64,000 nucleotides of DNA from Ipomoea triloba (taxonomy: Eukaryota > Streptophyta > Magnoliopsida > Solanales > Convolvulaceae): NCBI RefSeq assembly GCF_003576645.1, contig NC_044918.1, positions 27,985,827 through 28,049,826 of the forward strand, written 5' to 3'. Below the pieces are notes generated by a model. That model saw only the letters and a list, made by a program, of their open reading frames with translations, was not told the origin of the DNA and ran no database searches. Below are positions 12,216 through 23,529 of the stretch, piece after piece. The position numbers and the translations under genes are program-made. How positions within the stretch are numbered: position 1 is the stretch's first letter; the number at the start of each line of letters is the position of its first letter.

Positions 12216-15200
12216 GTATCTCACTATGACGAATCAATTTCCTTTTCGTTCGGTTTATTACAAAATAATAAATTCAGTTCTGGCGGATAAGATCATTTTG
12301 TAATTCTGCCTTTAAAAAATGTCAAATTCATATCACTAACTCCATTTTGGCTTTTACAAATTATGCTATCAACGTAATGCTTGCAACGAAAAATTAAGGG
12401 TTCTAACTTGCTTATCTTTGCAAATATTAGCATCATCCAAATCTAAATAACATTCTTCCTCACAATTTAGAACTAAACGTTTGTTTTAAATGTTTTTTTT
12501 TAAATTTTATAACGACAAAAAGAAAAAGAATGAAAGAAAATAGAAATTAAATAAACTGTGGTTTAGTCACATCCTTAATTCTTAAATATTTATGATATAC
12601 ATCTAGTTAATTTTATAATTTCATTTCATTAATTATATTTGCTATTTAATTTATTATAATTAAGTGAATTATATTTACAAATTAAAATAATTTAATTTCT
12701 AAATTTGTATGGATTAAAATAGTCCCTAATATATTACGTATTTAGGTAGATTTCTAAATATTTATGATTTTTTTTTAAAATTAAGAGTATGAGTTTATAT
12801 AAATTTTAAAATAAAGTTTCTTACTGAGTAAACATATAATTGCAATTAATGTGTATAATTATAATAGTAATCACAAATCTATAAAAAAAAAATACATATT
12901 TTCATACTGTAAAAAATACTATAAATGTAATACACACATACACACAAGAGATCATGTACGGTTATATGGCTAAGGTAAAAAAAATTGGGTGAATTCCCAG
13001 CCATTGATCTTGCAAAAATCAACAGCCTAGAATGAAGACAAATTTTAAAAAAAAAAAATGCAATTCACCTACTGTATTTGTGATTACGAATTTTAATTAT
13101 AATAATTATAATTGATAAAAGAATTTTAAATAATAACAGGATTGATTATATTTTAATAAAGTAAAATTGGAATAAAAGGTAAGTGATACCAATTAATATA
13201 ATTAAATTAATATAATATAGGAGAGCGGGGTGATATATATAGGAGAAAATAAATATTTTTTATATTTATTTTTAATCGAATGATGATTCAATGGGCAACC
13301 AATTTCTGCCAATTTAAGACTCCCTAGCTCATTGTGGTTCAGTCAAACAGGTAGTGGAATTTTATTATTGAGTTTATGGACAACTCACTATTTCAATACC
13401 AATGAAGTGATGTTAATCTATAGGTGGAGCTCCTTGAGCATATAATATAAAATTATAAATGTGCTGTATAATTATCAATTTAAATTTTTAGTTGAGATAA
13501 AGCATATATTGTAATTCACACGTCTTATTAATTTTATGGGATGCTCAGTTAAACATGTATAGTAGTCTCAATTTTTTTTTTATTTTTTTTTTAAGTTGAA
13601 TAAGTAAAAAAGAGGTTTAATAATAACCTTGAAAATAACGGAAAGTAGATAAATGACTTAATAATAACCTTGAAAATAACGGAAAGTAAATAAATGACGA
13701 AATTAGATTACGGTTGTATAGTCAATGATTCACATAATTGATTGACCAAATTAAATTAAAAATTAATTCAAAGTGGTACAATAATTTGAGTGTTAACTGG
13801 ACTAGTGGACCACATGTGCTGTAGCCTCAAATTCATTCTTTTGTCCTAACAAGATAGCAATTTATAATAATTTGGGAGAAGAAAAGATAACAAATTATTA
13901 TTAACATAAGTTATTAGTCCACATTAATGGCACTTAATACCTTTTTTTACTCACCCTTTTATTNGTATCTCACTATGACGAATCAATTTCCTTTTCGTTC
14001 GGTTTATTACAAAATAATAAATTCAGTTCTGGCGGATAAGATCATTTTGTAATTCTGCCTTTAAAAAATGTCAAATTCATATCACTAACTCCATTTTGGC
14101 TTTTACAAATTATGCTATCAACGTAATGCTTGCAACGAAAAATTAAGGGTTCTAACTTGCTTATCTTTGCAAATATTAGCATCATCCAAATCTAAATAAC
14201 ATTCTTCCTCACAATTTAGAACTAAACGTTTGTTTTAAATGTTTTTTTTTAAATTTTATAACGACAAAAAGAAAAAGAATGAAAGAAAATAGAAATTAAA
14301 TAAACTGTGGTTTAGTCACATCCTTAATTCTTAAATATTTATGATATACATCTAGTTAATTTTATAATTTCATTTCATTAATTATATTTGCTATTTAATT
14401 TATTATAATTAAGTGAATTATATTTACAAATTAAAATAATTTAATTTCTAAATTTGTATGGATTAAAATAGTCCCTAATATATTACGTATTTAGGTAGAT
14501 TTCTAAATATTTATGATTTTTTTTTAAAATTAAGAGTATGAGTTTATATAAATTTTAAAATAAAGTTTCTTACTGAGTAAACATATAATTGCAATTAATG
14601 TGTATAATTATAATAGTAATCACAAATCTATAAAAAAAAAATACATATTTTCATACTGTAAAAAATACTATAAATGTAATACACACATACACACAAGAGA
14701 TCATGTACGGTTATATGGCTAAGGTAAAAAAAATTGGGTGAATTCCCAGCCATTGATCTTGCAAAAATCAACAGCCTAGAATGAAGACAAATTTTAAAAA
14801 AAAAAAATGCAATTCACCTACTGTATTTGTGATTACGAATTTTAATTATAATAATTATAATTGATAAAAGAATTTTAAATAATAACAGGATTGATTATAT
14901 TTTAATAAAGTAAAATTGGAATAAAAGGTAAGTGATACCAATTAATATAATTAAATTAATATAATATAGGAGAGCGGGGTGATATATATAGGAGAAAATA
15001 AATATTTTTTATATTTATTTTTAATCGAATGATGATTCAATGGGCAACCAATTTCTGCCAATTTAAGACTCCCTAGCTCATTGTGGTTCAGTCAAACAGG
15101 TAGTGGAATTTTATTATTGAGTTTATGGACAACTCACTATTTCAATACCAATGAAGTGATGTTAATCTATAGGTGGAGCTCCTTGAGCATATAATATAAA

Positions 15201-15704
15201 ATTATAAATGTGCTGTATAATTATCAATTTAAATTTTTAGTTGAGATAAAGCATATATTGTAATTCACACGTCTTATTAATTTTATGGGATGCTCAGTTA
15301 AACATGTATAGTAGTCTCAATTTTTTTTTTATTTTTTTTTTAAGTTGAATAAGTAAAAAAGAGGTTTAATAATAACCTTGAAAATAACGGAAAGTAGATA
15401 AATGACTTAATAATAACCTTGAAAATAACGGAAAGTAAATAAATGACGAAATTAGATTACGGTTGTATAGTCAATGATTCACATAATTGATTGACCAAAT
15501 TAAATTAAAAATTAATTCAAAGTGGTACAATAATTTGAGTGTTAACTGGACTAGTGGACCACATGTGCTGTAGCCTCAAATTCATTCTTTTGTCCTAACA
15601 AGATAGCAATTTATAATAATTTGGGAGAAGAAAAGATAACAAATTATTATTAACATAAGTTATTAGTCCACATTAATGGCACTTAATACCTTTTTTTACT
15701 CACA
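12216..15704. other. False tandem duplication 1 (assembly overlap)
   Basis: 12216-13963 and 13965 onward are the same sequence offset by 1749 bp, separated by one N at 13964. Every homopolymer I compared is the same in both copies. The copies diverge only where a short minisatellite begins (about 13955 and 15704). The pattern fits two contigs with an overlap that was not merged. The contents are AT-rich noncoding Helitron interior. Confidence 0.9.
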
Positions 15705-15885
15705 TTAGTCCACATTAATGGCACTTAATACCTTTTTTTACTCACCTTAGTCCACATTAATGGCACTTAATACCTTTTTTTACTCACCCTTTTATTGGGT
15801 AATGGCACTTAATACCTTTTTTTACTCACCCTTTTATTGGGAGATGGCACTTAATACCTTTTTTTACTCACCCTTTTATTGGGAG
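15655..15885. repeat. Minisatellite, about 40-bp unit
   Basis: At least five units of atggcacttaatacc plus tttttttactcac, alternating between ttagtccacatta and ccttttattggg linkers. This array probably caused the contig ends at 13964 and 17347. Confidence 0.85.
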
Positions 15886-16573
15886 TCATTATAGTCCTGA
15901 ATACTGATTCCATTTTATCGATGCAAAATCACTCCGATTACGAATATGTTGCCTTAAATATAATTGGCAACATACAATTTCCTATTATTATTCGCACAAA
16001 TGAGCTGTTAATTAGAAATGAGTTGATTTTAAAAAGGCAATAAAATGCATCCAATATAATCAATAAAATTAGGATATTAAATAATTTTAATATCCCGTGG
16101 CCATTATTAGAAATTAGATCTAAATATTTACAAAATTGTGCATCCAATATATATATATATATATATTTATTTATTTATTTATTTAAAATGCATCTGAATA
16201 TAATTTTGTAAATATTTATTCCATATTTTAAGAACTTATCTTAAGGTTTATTCCATATTTTAAATTCAAAAGAATGAAATTCTCTGCAAGAAATGAAATT
16301 GGCATATTATTAATTATTAATTGGCTAAAACAAATGAAATTTGCACAAATCAATGAAATTGAATGAAATTGGCTTTATTCAAATTGGCTGTCAATCAATA
16401 ATTATAATTATTATTAATCATTTACCATTTATTTTTAAACTTTTCTAAATAAATTTTTTATCTAATAAAATCTCATATCACTATATAAATCATACAATCC
16501 TTCAACCAATTCCACATCTTTCACTATATCTTAGCACTTTATATCATACAAAGAAAAAATAAATCTACCTATA

Positions 16574-16768
16574 ATGGCCCCTCTTTTTGTTGCACTTAAT
16601 AAGATAAACGCCTACAATATTGCATGGGCAATAAAAGTACGATTAATTCGTCTTTATGAAGTCAAGAACAACCGAGGAGCAAGGGCAATAAAAGTACGAC
16701 TAATTTGTCTTTATGAAGTCAAGAACAACCGAGGAGCAACCTTAGAATCTGTGCTCGAAGATGTGGAG
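16574..16768 (+). pseudogene. RPA70-like OB-fold fragment carried by Helitron
   Basis: The frame opens MAPLFVALNKINAYNIAWAI and continues with KVRLIRLYEVKNNRGATLES, the start of plant replication protein A 70-kDa-like proteins, many of which are Helitron-associated. It ends at GAAGATGTGGAG followed by a GT donor-like gtatat, so this would be exon 1. The segment GQ-like AIKVRLIRLYEVKNNRGA is duplicated in tandem (about 57 bp), which would disrupt the fold. A TATA-like tatataaat lies roughly 90 bp upstream. RPA proteins bind single-stranded DNA, which suits rolling-circle transposition. No later OB-fold exons are seen. Confidence 0.6.
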
Positions 16769-16777
16769 GTATATGTT

Positions 16778-16821
<44 letters not shown>

Positions 16822-18080
16822 CTGAATTCATTGTTTTATTATTTATTATTTTTTGTTTCGTTTTACTCAAAGGAATAAATGCCTAATGTACTGCTTTGAC
16901 AATTAGGGTACGATTGATTCGATTATACGTGGTGTTAGAGTTAAAAGATTGAGATAATTTTTTTTTGTTTTGTCGAAAACAATTTTAATAAGCTACTGTA
17001 AATTAAATATATATATTTTTTTGGTTTATTTCATTGGACTTTCTATTTATTCATTTATTTATTGTATTTTATTTATTTATTTAGTATTTACTTAGATTAG
17101 ATGACTAAAATAATAGCAATGATTATCTTTTACATGTATCTATATTAAATGACATGTATACAATATATGTGGACTATGCATATTACTAGCATATTTTATG
17201 TATGTGTAATTTGCATAATTATGTTTATATTCTAGGCACATTTGATTTATTTAAATTCAAATGTTTTAAAATCACGTGTTGTATTTAATAATATAATATT
17301 TTATAATATGTTTTTTTGGTAAAATACAGTGTTGCAAAAATTGCGCNTTAATGGCACTTAATACCTTTTTTTACTCACCCTTTTATTGGGAGTCATTATA
17401 GTCCTGAATACTGATTCCATTTTATCGATGCAAAATCACTCCGATTACGAATATGTTGCCTTAAATATAATTGGCAACATACAATTTCCTATTATTATTC
17501 GCACAAATGAGCTGTTAATTAGAAATGAGTTGATTTTAAAAAGGCAATAAAATGCATCCAATATAATCAATAAAATTAGGATATTAAATAATTTTAATAT
17601 CCCGTGGCCATTATTAGAAATTAGATCTAAATATTTACAAAATTGTGCATCCAATATATATATATATATATATTTATTTATTTATTTATTTAAAATGCAT
17701 CTGAATATAATTTTGTAAATATTTATTCCATATTTTAAGAACTTATCTTAAGGTTTATTCCATATTTTAAATTCAAAAGAATGAAATTCTCTGCAAGAAA
17801 TGAAATTGGCATATTATTAATTATTAATTGGCTAAAACAAATGAAATTTGCACAAATCAATGAAATTGAATGAAATTGGCTTTATTCAAATTGGCTGTCA
17901 ATCAATAATTATAATTATTATTAATCATTTACCATTTATTTTTAAACTTTTCTAAATAAATTTTTTATCTAATAAAATCTCATATCACTATATAAATCAT
18001 ACAATCCTTCAACCAATTCCACATCTTTCACTATATCTTAGCACTTTATATCATACAAAGAAAAAATAAATCTACCTATA

Positions 18081-18275
18081 ATGGCCCCTCTTTTTGTTGC
18101 ACTTAATAAGATAAACGCCTACAATATTGCATGGGCAATAAAAGTACGATTAATTCGTCTTTATGAAGTCAAGAACAACCGAGGAGCAAGGGCAATAAAA
18201 GTACGACTAATTTGTCTTTATGAAGTCAAGAACAACCGAGGAGCAACCTTAGAATCTGTGCTCGAAGATGTGGAG
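18081..18275 (+). pseudogene. Artefactual second copy of the RPA-like fragment
   Basis: Identical to 16574-16768, including the internal tandem duplication and the following CA repeat, because it lies in false duplication 2. Count it once. Confidence 0.8.
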
Positions 18276-18284
18276 GTATATGTT

Positions 18285-18328
<44 letters not shown>

Positions 18329-18833
18329 CTGAATTCATTGTTTTATTATTTATTATTTTTTGTTTCGTTTTACTCAAAGGAATAAATGCCTAATGTACTG
18401 CTTTGACAATTAGGGTACGATTGATTCGATTATACGTGGTGTTAGAGTTAAAAGATTGAGATAATTTTTTTTTGTTTTGTCGAAAACAATTTTAATAAGC
18501 TACTGTAAATTAAATATATATATTTTTTTGGTTTATTTCATTGGACTTTCTATTTATTCATTTATTTATTGTATTTTATTTATTTATTTAGTATTTACTT
18601 AGATTAGATGACTAAAATAATAGCAATGATTATCTTTTACATGTATCTATATTAAATGACATGTATACAATATATGTGGACTATGCATATTACTAGCATA
18701 TTTTATGTATGTGTAATTTGCATAATTATGTTTATATTCTAGGCACATTTGATTTATTTAAATTCAAATGTTTTAAAATCACGTGTTGTATTTAATAATA
18801 TAATATTTTATAATATGTTTTTTTGGTAAAATA

Positions 18834-19338
18834 CAGTGTTGCAAAAATTGCGCCTAGGCGCTAGGCGGCGCCCGGTCGCATCGAGGAAGGCCGAAATCGG
18901 CCTCCTCCGCGGCCGGGCGCCTAGCCGGCCGACTAGGCGGCGCCTAGGCCGCCTAGCCCGCCTGGCCGGGCGCCTGGGCCGCCTAGGCCGGCCGACTGGT
19001 TTTTTTTTTTTTTTTTTTAAATTATAAATCTGAAACATTTAAACTATTAATGTTATAATGTATTAACTAATACTCTAATAGTCTAATAATAATAATATCT
19101 TAATAAAATAATAAGTAATAACTAAATTAAACTAATAAGTAATGCACTAATAATTAATAAATAATAACTAATAACTTAATAAGTATTAAATATTTAACTA
19201 TTAAAGTGTAAAGACTTACAATATTAAACACTTTACAATTATTAACACTTAAAATATTTTTTTTAAAATTAAAAAAAAAAAAAAAACGTAGGCGCCCCCC
19301 GGGCGCCTAGAGGGCGCCTAGCGATTTTTGCAACCTTG
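18834..19338. mobile_element. hAT-type MITE with GC-palindrome arms (505 bp)
   Basis: Flanked by a perfect 8-bp target duplication gtaaaata (18826-18833 and 19339-19346), the hAT hallmark. The ends start CAGTGTTGCAAAAATTGCG and, on the minus strand, CAAGGTTGCAAAAATCGC. Next to each end is a strongly GC-rich arm made of gcctaggcgcc-like palindromes; the middle is AT-rich and noncoding. A relative of nearly equal length lies at 56892-57395. Confidence 0.88.
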
Positions 19339-19723
19339 GTAAAATATTGTGACGATCAATATATACAAGCAATTCAATATTACAAGAGAACAAATATTAT
19401 ATTGAGTGATATTTTTACACTAATCACATAATAAAATAATTGTACACATTCAATATTAGAATTTTTTTATTATTCTATCTTTAATTTTATTATCTAAATA
19501 TATAATTTAAAATATTTATCCATGCATCGCACGGGTAATTGACCAATTATTTGCTTGAATTCAAGCAAGGATAACATTAGAAAACATAATTGATCCAACC
19601 ATTTTCATCATTTGCACTATATAATATTGATGTTATAATTTATATAATTATATATCGATCTAAATATTCTTAAAACATTATAACAAAATTCATTCCGTGC
19701 AACGCACAGGCGAAAATACTAGT

Positions 19724-19732
<9 letters not shown>

Positions 19733-19772
<40 letters not shown>
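19733..19772. repeat. (TAA)n microsatellite
   Basis: About 13 uninterrupted units just past the Helitron 3' end. Confidence 0.9.
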
Positions 19773-19773
<1 letters not shown>

Positions 19774-20019
19774 TGGATATAACTTCTATGTATATTGGTG
19801 CCTTAATTGGCACCTAATTGATAGAAAATGAAAAAGGAAACGAATCACTAATTGACTGTATATAAAAAAATCCCTAATTGATTGAAAATGAAAATAAAAA
19901 CAGAAATTAATTATTAATACTAGAAAATGAAAATTGAAAAAGGAAATGTGAATTACTAATTACTAATTGACTACAAATAAATAAAAAGTATCCATACGCC
20001 ATGCCTATAAAATGATAGG

Positions 20020-20330
20020 ATAGAACTTGGGCTTGCCTTCTTACTCTCATTTGCTTTGCGATTGTTATGCTGATGCTCGGGCAATTTCTCTGGGTAAATG
20101 CTGTCGAAAAGTTCAGCAACTCCCCAGTTTAACTCCCCCGTCTCGCCATACCTGACCATGTATTCGTCAACATTGCCAAGTCAATAGGCGGTGCGGTAAA
20201 TCGTGGGTTGGCTTTCCTTCAAGACATTTCCTGTAGTGGGAATATATATGAAGCAGTGCCTACTTGAAGAAGAAGAAGGTGATGCTGCAATATCAAACAA
20301 AAGCGTATGTATATATATAATGCTGTTGAT
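20020..20330 (-). pseudogene. Unrecognised coding-like fragment
   Basis: Minus-strand reading gives a plausible protein stretch (VDEYMVRYGETGELNWGVAE then LFDSIYPEKLPEH) with less AT-rich codons than the surroundings. Upstream on the minus strand, tttgtttgatattgcag at about 20300 looks like a splice acceptor. I do not recognise the family. A stop interrupts the frame upstream, so it is probably a captured or decayed exon. It could also be chance. Confidence 0.3.
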
Positions 20331-20769
20331 GGGTCTCACACCATAGTTTATTTTCCTAGGATTACTTTCATATCATAAATGTAATACCCTGTTCATTGGC
20401 AAATGTTGAAATATATGTCATGGTTGTGGTAAAAGTCCACTTGTTATATGCACAATGCATTAATATAGAATTGGAATAATATAATTATTAATTGGGACAA
20501 AAAAAAAAAGAGATTCAAGAATTGGATTCTGTTCCCAAGGTTTTTCCAAGAATGGTGGATCTACTCACCTTAGCAGTTACTATTCAAGGGTATTGGTTAT
20601 ATTTTTTAACATTTACACATTATGATTTATGTTGTAATATGATATTGAACAAAAAAAATTATTATACGGAGTAACTAATTAGGAAAAAAATTAGAGTTAA
20701 TTCTATTTTTGATCATTGATTTATATTTGGAAGTTTACTTTTTGTATGATAGGATTGCCAAACCAACTT

Positions 20770-20807
<38 letters not shown>

Positions 20808-21290
20808 TGGCTACTAATCTATGTCTATAATCTATAATATTATTAAAAAAAAATCCTCATTTCGTTTATTCCCGTACAAACACTTCAACCCAGACAATTT
20901 AAAAAGAAAAAAGTATTTAGCAAACAATAGAAAAGGAAAATAAAAAATGATCAATAATTCAATGGTTAATATTAATAATGTTAGTAGTAAAAATGAAAAA
21001 TGAAAAAGGAAACAAAATTAACTTACGAGAAAAAATAGAAAACGAAACGAAATTAACTTACCAGGAAACGGACTACTAATAATAAGGTTATCAATAAAAA
21101 ATGAAATTCCTAACAAAATTCCCCATTTCGTGCTTTTTCGTCCAACCACTTCTGCCCAAGCAAATGAAACTGAAAATTTATTGAGGAAACAATAGAAAAG
21201 GAAATAATAAAAAGGGTCCATAATTTACTAATTAATACTAATAATATTAGCAGCAAAAAAAAAAAAATAGAAAAGGAAACATTTTTTTTT
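20331..21290. other. AT-rich DNA, no gene seen
   Basis: Contains an (AT)n run at 20773-20801 and two diverged copies (about 20870-20960 and 21115-21210) of a segment with cccaagcaaatgaaac-like and caatagaaaaggaaa phrases. No coding evidence. Confidence 0.6.
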
Positions 21291-21503
21291 TGAAGATAAA
21301 CGTAGCTATTCCATTAATTCATAACATAAAACGTTTACATCAATGATCAATGAAATGGTAAACCATTCCTTACAGTCAGACATAGAAACAACTTTTCTAA
21401 CTATGCTATAGAAAACTTGAATCGCAGACTGTTTCATAACTATGAAGCTATGTTCCTTCAGGGAGCTTAAAGCTTCTTCAAAGATCTGGGTCTTCGTCAT
21501 CAT
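21281..21503 (-). mobile_element. Possible retroposed fragment
   Basis: A short minus-strand frame (65 aa, 21306-21503) ends in an A-rich tail on that strand (ttttttttt at about 21281). This resembles a short 5'-truncated LINE or processed transcript. No domain is recognised. Confidence 0.25.
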
Positions 21504-21570
21504 TCTTTTTTACTCGCCCAAGATAAGATCAACACTTGTCGAAACCAAACTAAACGATTTATGCTAATGA

Positions 21571-21790
21571 AAATGAAAAGCTCGTGAAAGTAACGAGAGG
21601 AAAAATGCTTGAAAATGAAAAGCTCGTGAAAGTAACGAGAGGAAAAATGCTCGTGAAACAAAAGCTCGTGAAAGTAACGAGAGGAAAAATGCTCGTGAAA
21701 CAAACGAGAGGAAAACACAATAATAGAGAAAAAAAAAGGTGGGTAACGAGAGGAAAACACAATAATAGAGAAAAAAAAAGGTGGGTAAGT
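21571..21790. repeat. Minisatellite gctcgtgaaa/gtaacgagaggaaaa
   Basis: Three units of about 36-39 bp (aaagctcgtgaaagtaacga followed by gaggaaaaatg) and then two 39-bp units ending in aataatagagaaaaaaaaagg. The ORFs across it are by-products of the repeat. Confidence 0.85.
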
Positions 21791-21879
21791 CAAAGTAGGA
21801 TTGGGAGTTCAAGACTACCAACACAAACCACAATACCTACCTACTATTATTTTATCCAAAGGGAGAGAAAACGCAAAAA

Positions 21880-22055
21880 GAAGATCTGTGGCGGTGGTTA
21901 GAGACGGACGGAACAGCGACGGTGTTCGGGGCAGAAGAAGAGCGAGAGCAAACATGGAAGGTGACCAAAAACCGCCGGCTCAAACCTCCATTAGAGCTCC
22001 GGCCGGAGGCCGGCGGTGGAAGCCAAAGTTGAGCAGCAGAGAAAGGCATTTTTAG
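21880..22055. other. GC-richer fragment of unknown origin
   Basis: A purine- and GC-rich block (gccggaggccggcggtgg) resembling plant 5' exon or UTR sequence, surrounded by AT-rich DNA. Both strands are open over 65-84 codons, but no family is recognised. Possibly a captured exon. Confidence 0.3.
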
Positions 22056-22087
22056 AAAAGGAAACATAATTAACTTACCATGAACCG

Positions 22088-22088
<1 letters not shown>

Positions 22089-22142
<54 letters not shown>
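22089..22142. repeat. (AAT)n microsatellite
   Basis: About 17 uninterrupted units. Confidence 0.9.
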
Positions 22143-22154
22143 TCCCTAATCTAC

Positions 22155-23515
22155 TTTATTTTTTTTTGAAAACAAAAGCAACATATCATTAATCAAAACT
22201 CAAACCAAACTCGAAATACAAATAGGAGGAATCGAATCCTAGACACTAAGGACAGAAGAAGAATCAGTCGCCTGTGCAAGCTACGTGATTCGCTGACCTT
22301 CTGACATGGCGAACAGTAATGTCCCCAATGTCACTAGCAATCAACTTACAATGCTTTAAAATGAGACTAACGTATGAGAAATCTACTACTGAAGAATTAA
22401 AAGCAGTGCATAGATTTAAACAATCCGTTTCTAGAATAACATGCATGACACCGCGATCCTTTAACCATGTGAGAGCTTCCTTCATTGCCATTGCCTCAGC
22501 CACATAGGGGTCCCTGTCACACAACAAGCTGCCACCACTAGCGGCTACAAAAACTCCATCAGAATCCCTGAGGACAGCACCAAAGGTCACCCCGTTCGCA
22601 AGAATAGCCGCATCAACATTGCACTTGAGCTTACCTTGAGGAGGAGGAACCCAGTGCTCAGGAGAAATAATCGCGCCTTGCGAACCTGGAGAAGAAGTCT
22701 GATAAGTCTGCTGCCAAGTTGATACTAAATCATCAACACGGCGCCGAAGAGAGGTTAAAGGCCATACTTTTCCATTCCACACCCGATCGTTGCGCGCCTT
22801 CCACAGAACCCAACATCTTGCCACCATCAACAAAGTATTGGAATAGTCGGCAGCCTGCAAAACATTTTGAGCAAAACGAGCGAAGGAGAGACCCTGAAGA
22901 ATATCAACAGTGCCCCAGAGATCGCAAGCCAAAGGACACTCACAAAAAACATGAGAAATAGTTTCCACCTCTGAAGCGCAAAAGGAGCATCCGCCACCTA
23001 TAGCCACCCCTTTCGTCCTCAAGACTTCAAGAGCAGGCAATATATTTTTCATGCAGCGCCACAAGAAATTCTTGATATTAGGAGGAACTTTCAGAGCCCA
23101 CAAACTTCTCCAACCCGTGAATTCCGAACCAGCATCCTGCGACATGAGATGAACTGTTTGCAGATGATAGCCAAGCTTAACCGTATAACTCCCTTTTATG
23201 TCCCCTCTCCAACACCAAGAATCCGAGTAATTAGGGGAGACCGGGGTACGGATAATTCTAACTTGATCCCGCTCGTAAAAAAGGTCACGGAGAGCAGGTC
23301 CCTATCCCATTCACCATTACTGTCCAGTAGGTTGCATACACGAGTATCCTTCAACTCTTCGATACAGGCAGTATGGAGATTAGGATCATCTTTATCAGCT
23401 AGCCAAGGCCAACCCCAAACCATCGTTTCTTCGCCATTACCCACGCGACGGACTACACCCTCTCGGAGCACCGTTTGACCAGCCAAGATACTGCGCCAAA
23501 GGTAGCTTGGATTAT
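22155..23515 (-). mobile_element. 5'-truncated LINE
   Basis: On the minus strand, a non-LTR retrotransposon ORF2 C-terminus is followed by a short 3' UTR and an A-rich tail (tttttttttgaaaac on the + strand near 22160). The 5' part, with endonuclease and reverse transcriptase, is absent, as is common for target-primed insertions. Clear target-site duplications were not found. Confidence 0.8.
22264..23486 (-). pseudogene. LINE ORF2 C-terminus: zf-RVT and RNase H
   Basis: Two adjacent frames. 23486 to about 23225 encodes the region before the zinc-binding domain. A one-base frame change in a run of Cs near 23243 leads to the frame ending at 22264. That frame has the zf-RVT motif (WALKVPPNIKNFLWRC, then CSFCASEVETISHVFCECPL) and an RNase H fold (KCNVDAAILANGVTFGAVLR, EAMAMKEALTW, ETDC, NHVA). 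Plant L1-type ORF2 proteins end this way. The usual catalytic acidic residues appear in NVDAA, EALTW and ETDC. With no reverse transcriptase and a frameshift, it is non-functional. Confidence 0.85.
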
Positions 23516-23529
23516 GGATGTATATACGG

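Larger units (their letters stand above)
15844..18853. other. False tandem duplication 2 (assembly overlap)
   Basis: 15844-17346 and 17351-18853 are identical with offset 1507, joined through the single N at 17347. The first copy stops exactly at ttgcgc, where the GC-rich arm of the hAT MITE begins in the second. This fits a contig end at a hard-to-sequence palindrome. Confidence 0.9.
10523..19722 (+). mobile_element. Non-autonomous Helitron carrying gene fragments
   Basis: The 5' end is TCTATACTATATATAAAAG after a host A (10522). The 3' end is a GC hairpin (ccgtgcaacgcacagg), eight bases, then CTAG before a host T (19723). This is the Helitron signature of TC start, 3' hairpin, CTRR end and insertion between A and T. 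Both ends are shared with the minus-strand Helitron at 28358-35442, confirming one family. Cargo includes an Agenet fragment and an RPA-like fragment. A hAT MITE is nested at 18834-19338. Two assembly overlaps (about 1.75 and 1.5 kb) inflate it; the real length is nearer 5.9 kb. Between cargo pieces it is AT-rich with no gene seen. Confidence 0.8.

Noticed and set aside
12216..15704. Genuine tandem segmental duplication
   Set aside because: The copies appear identical and abut a single N; assembly overlap is the simpler reading. The same applies to 15844-18853 and 35273-39063.
18808..19038. Arg/Pro/Gly-rich ORFs on both strands
   Set aside because: They fall on the GC-palindrome arm of the hAT MITE; composition explains them.
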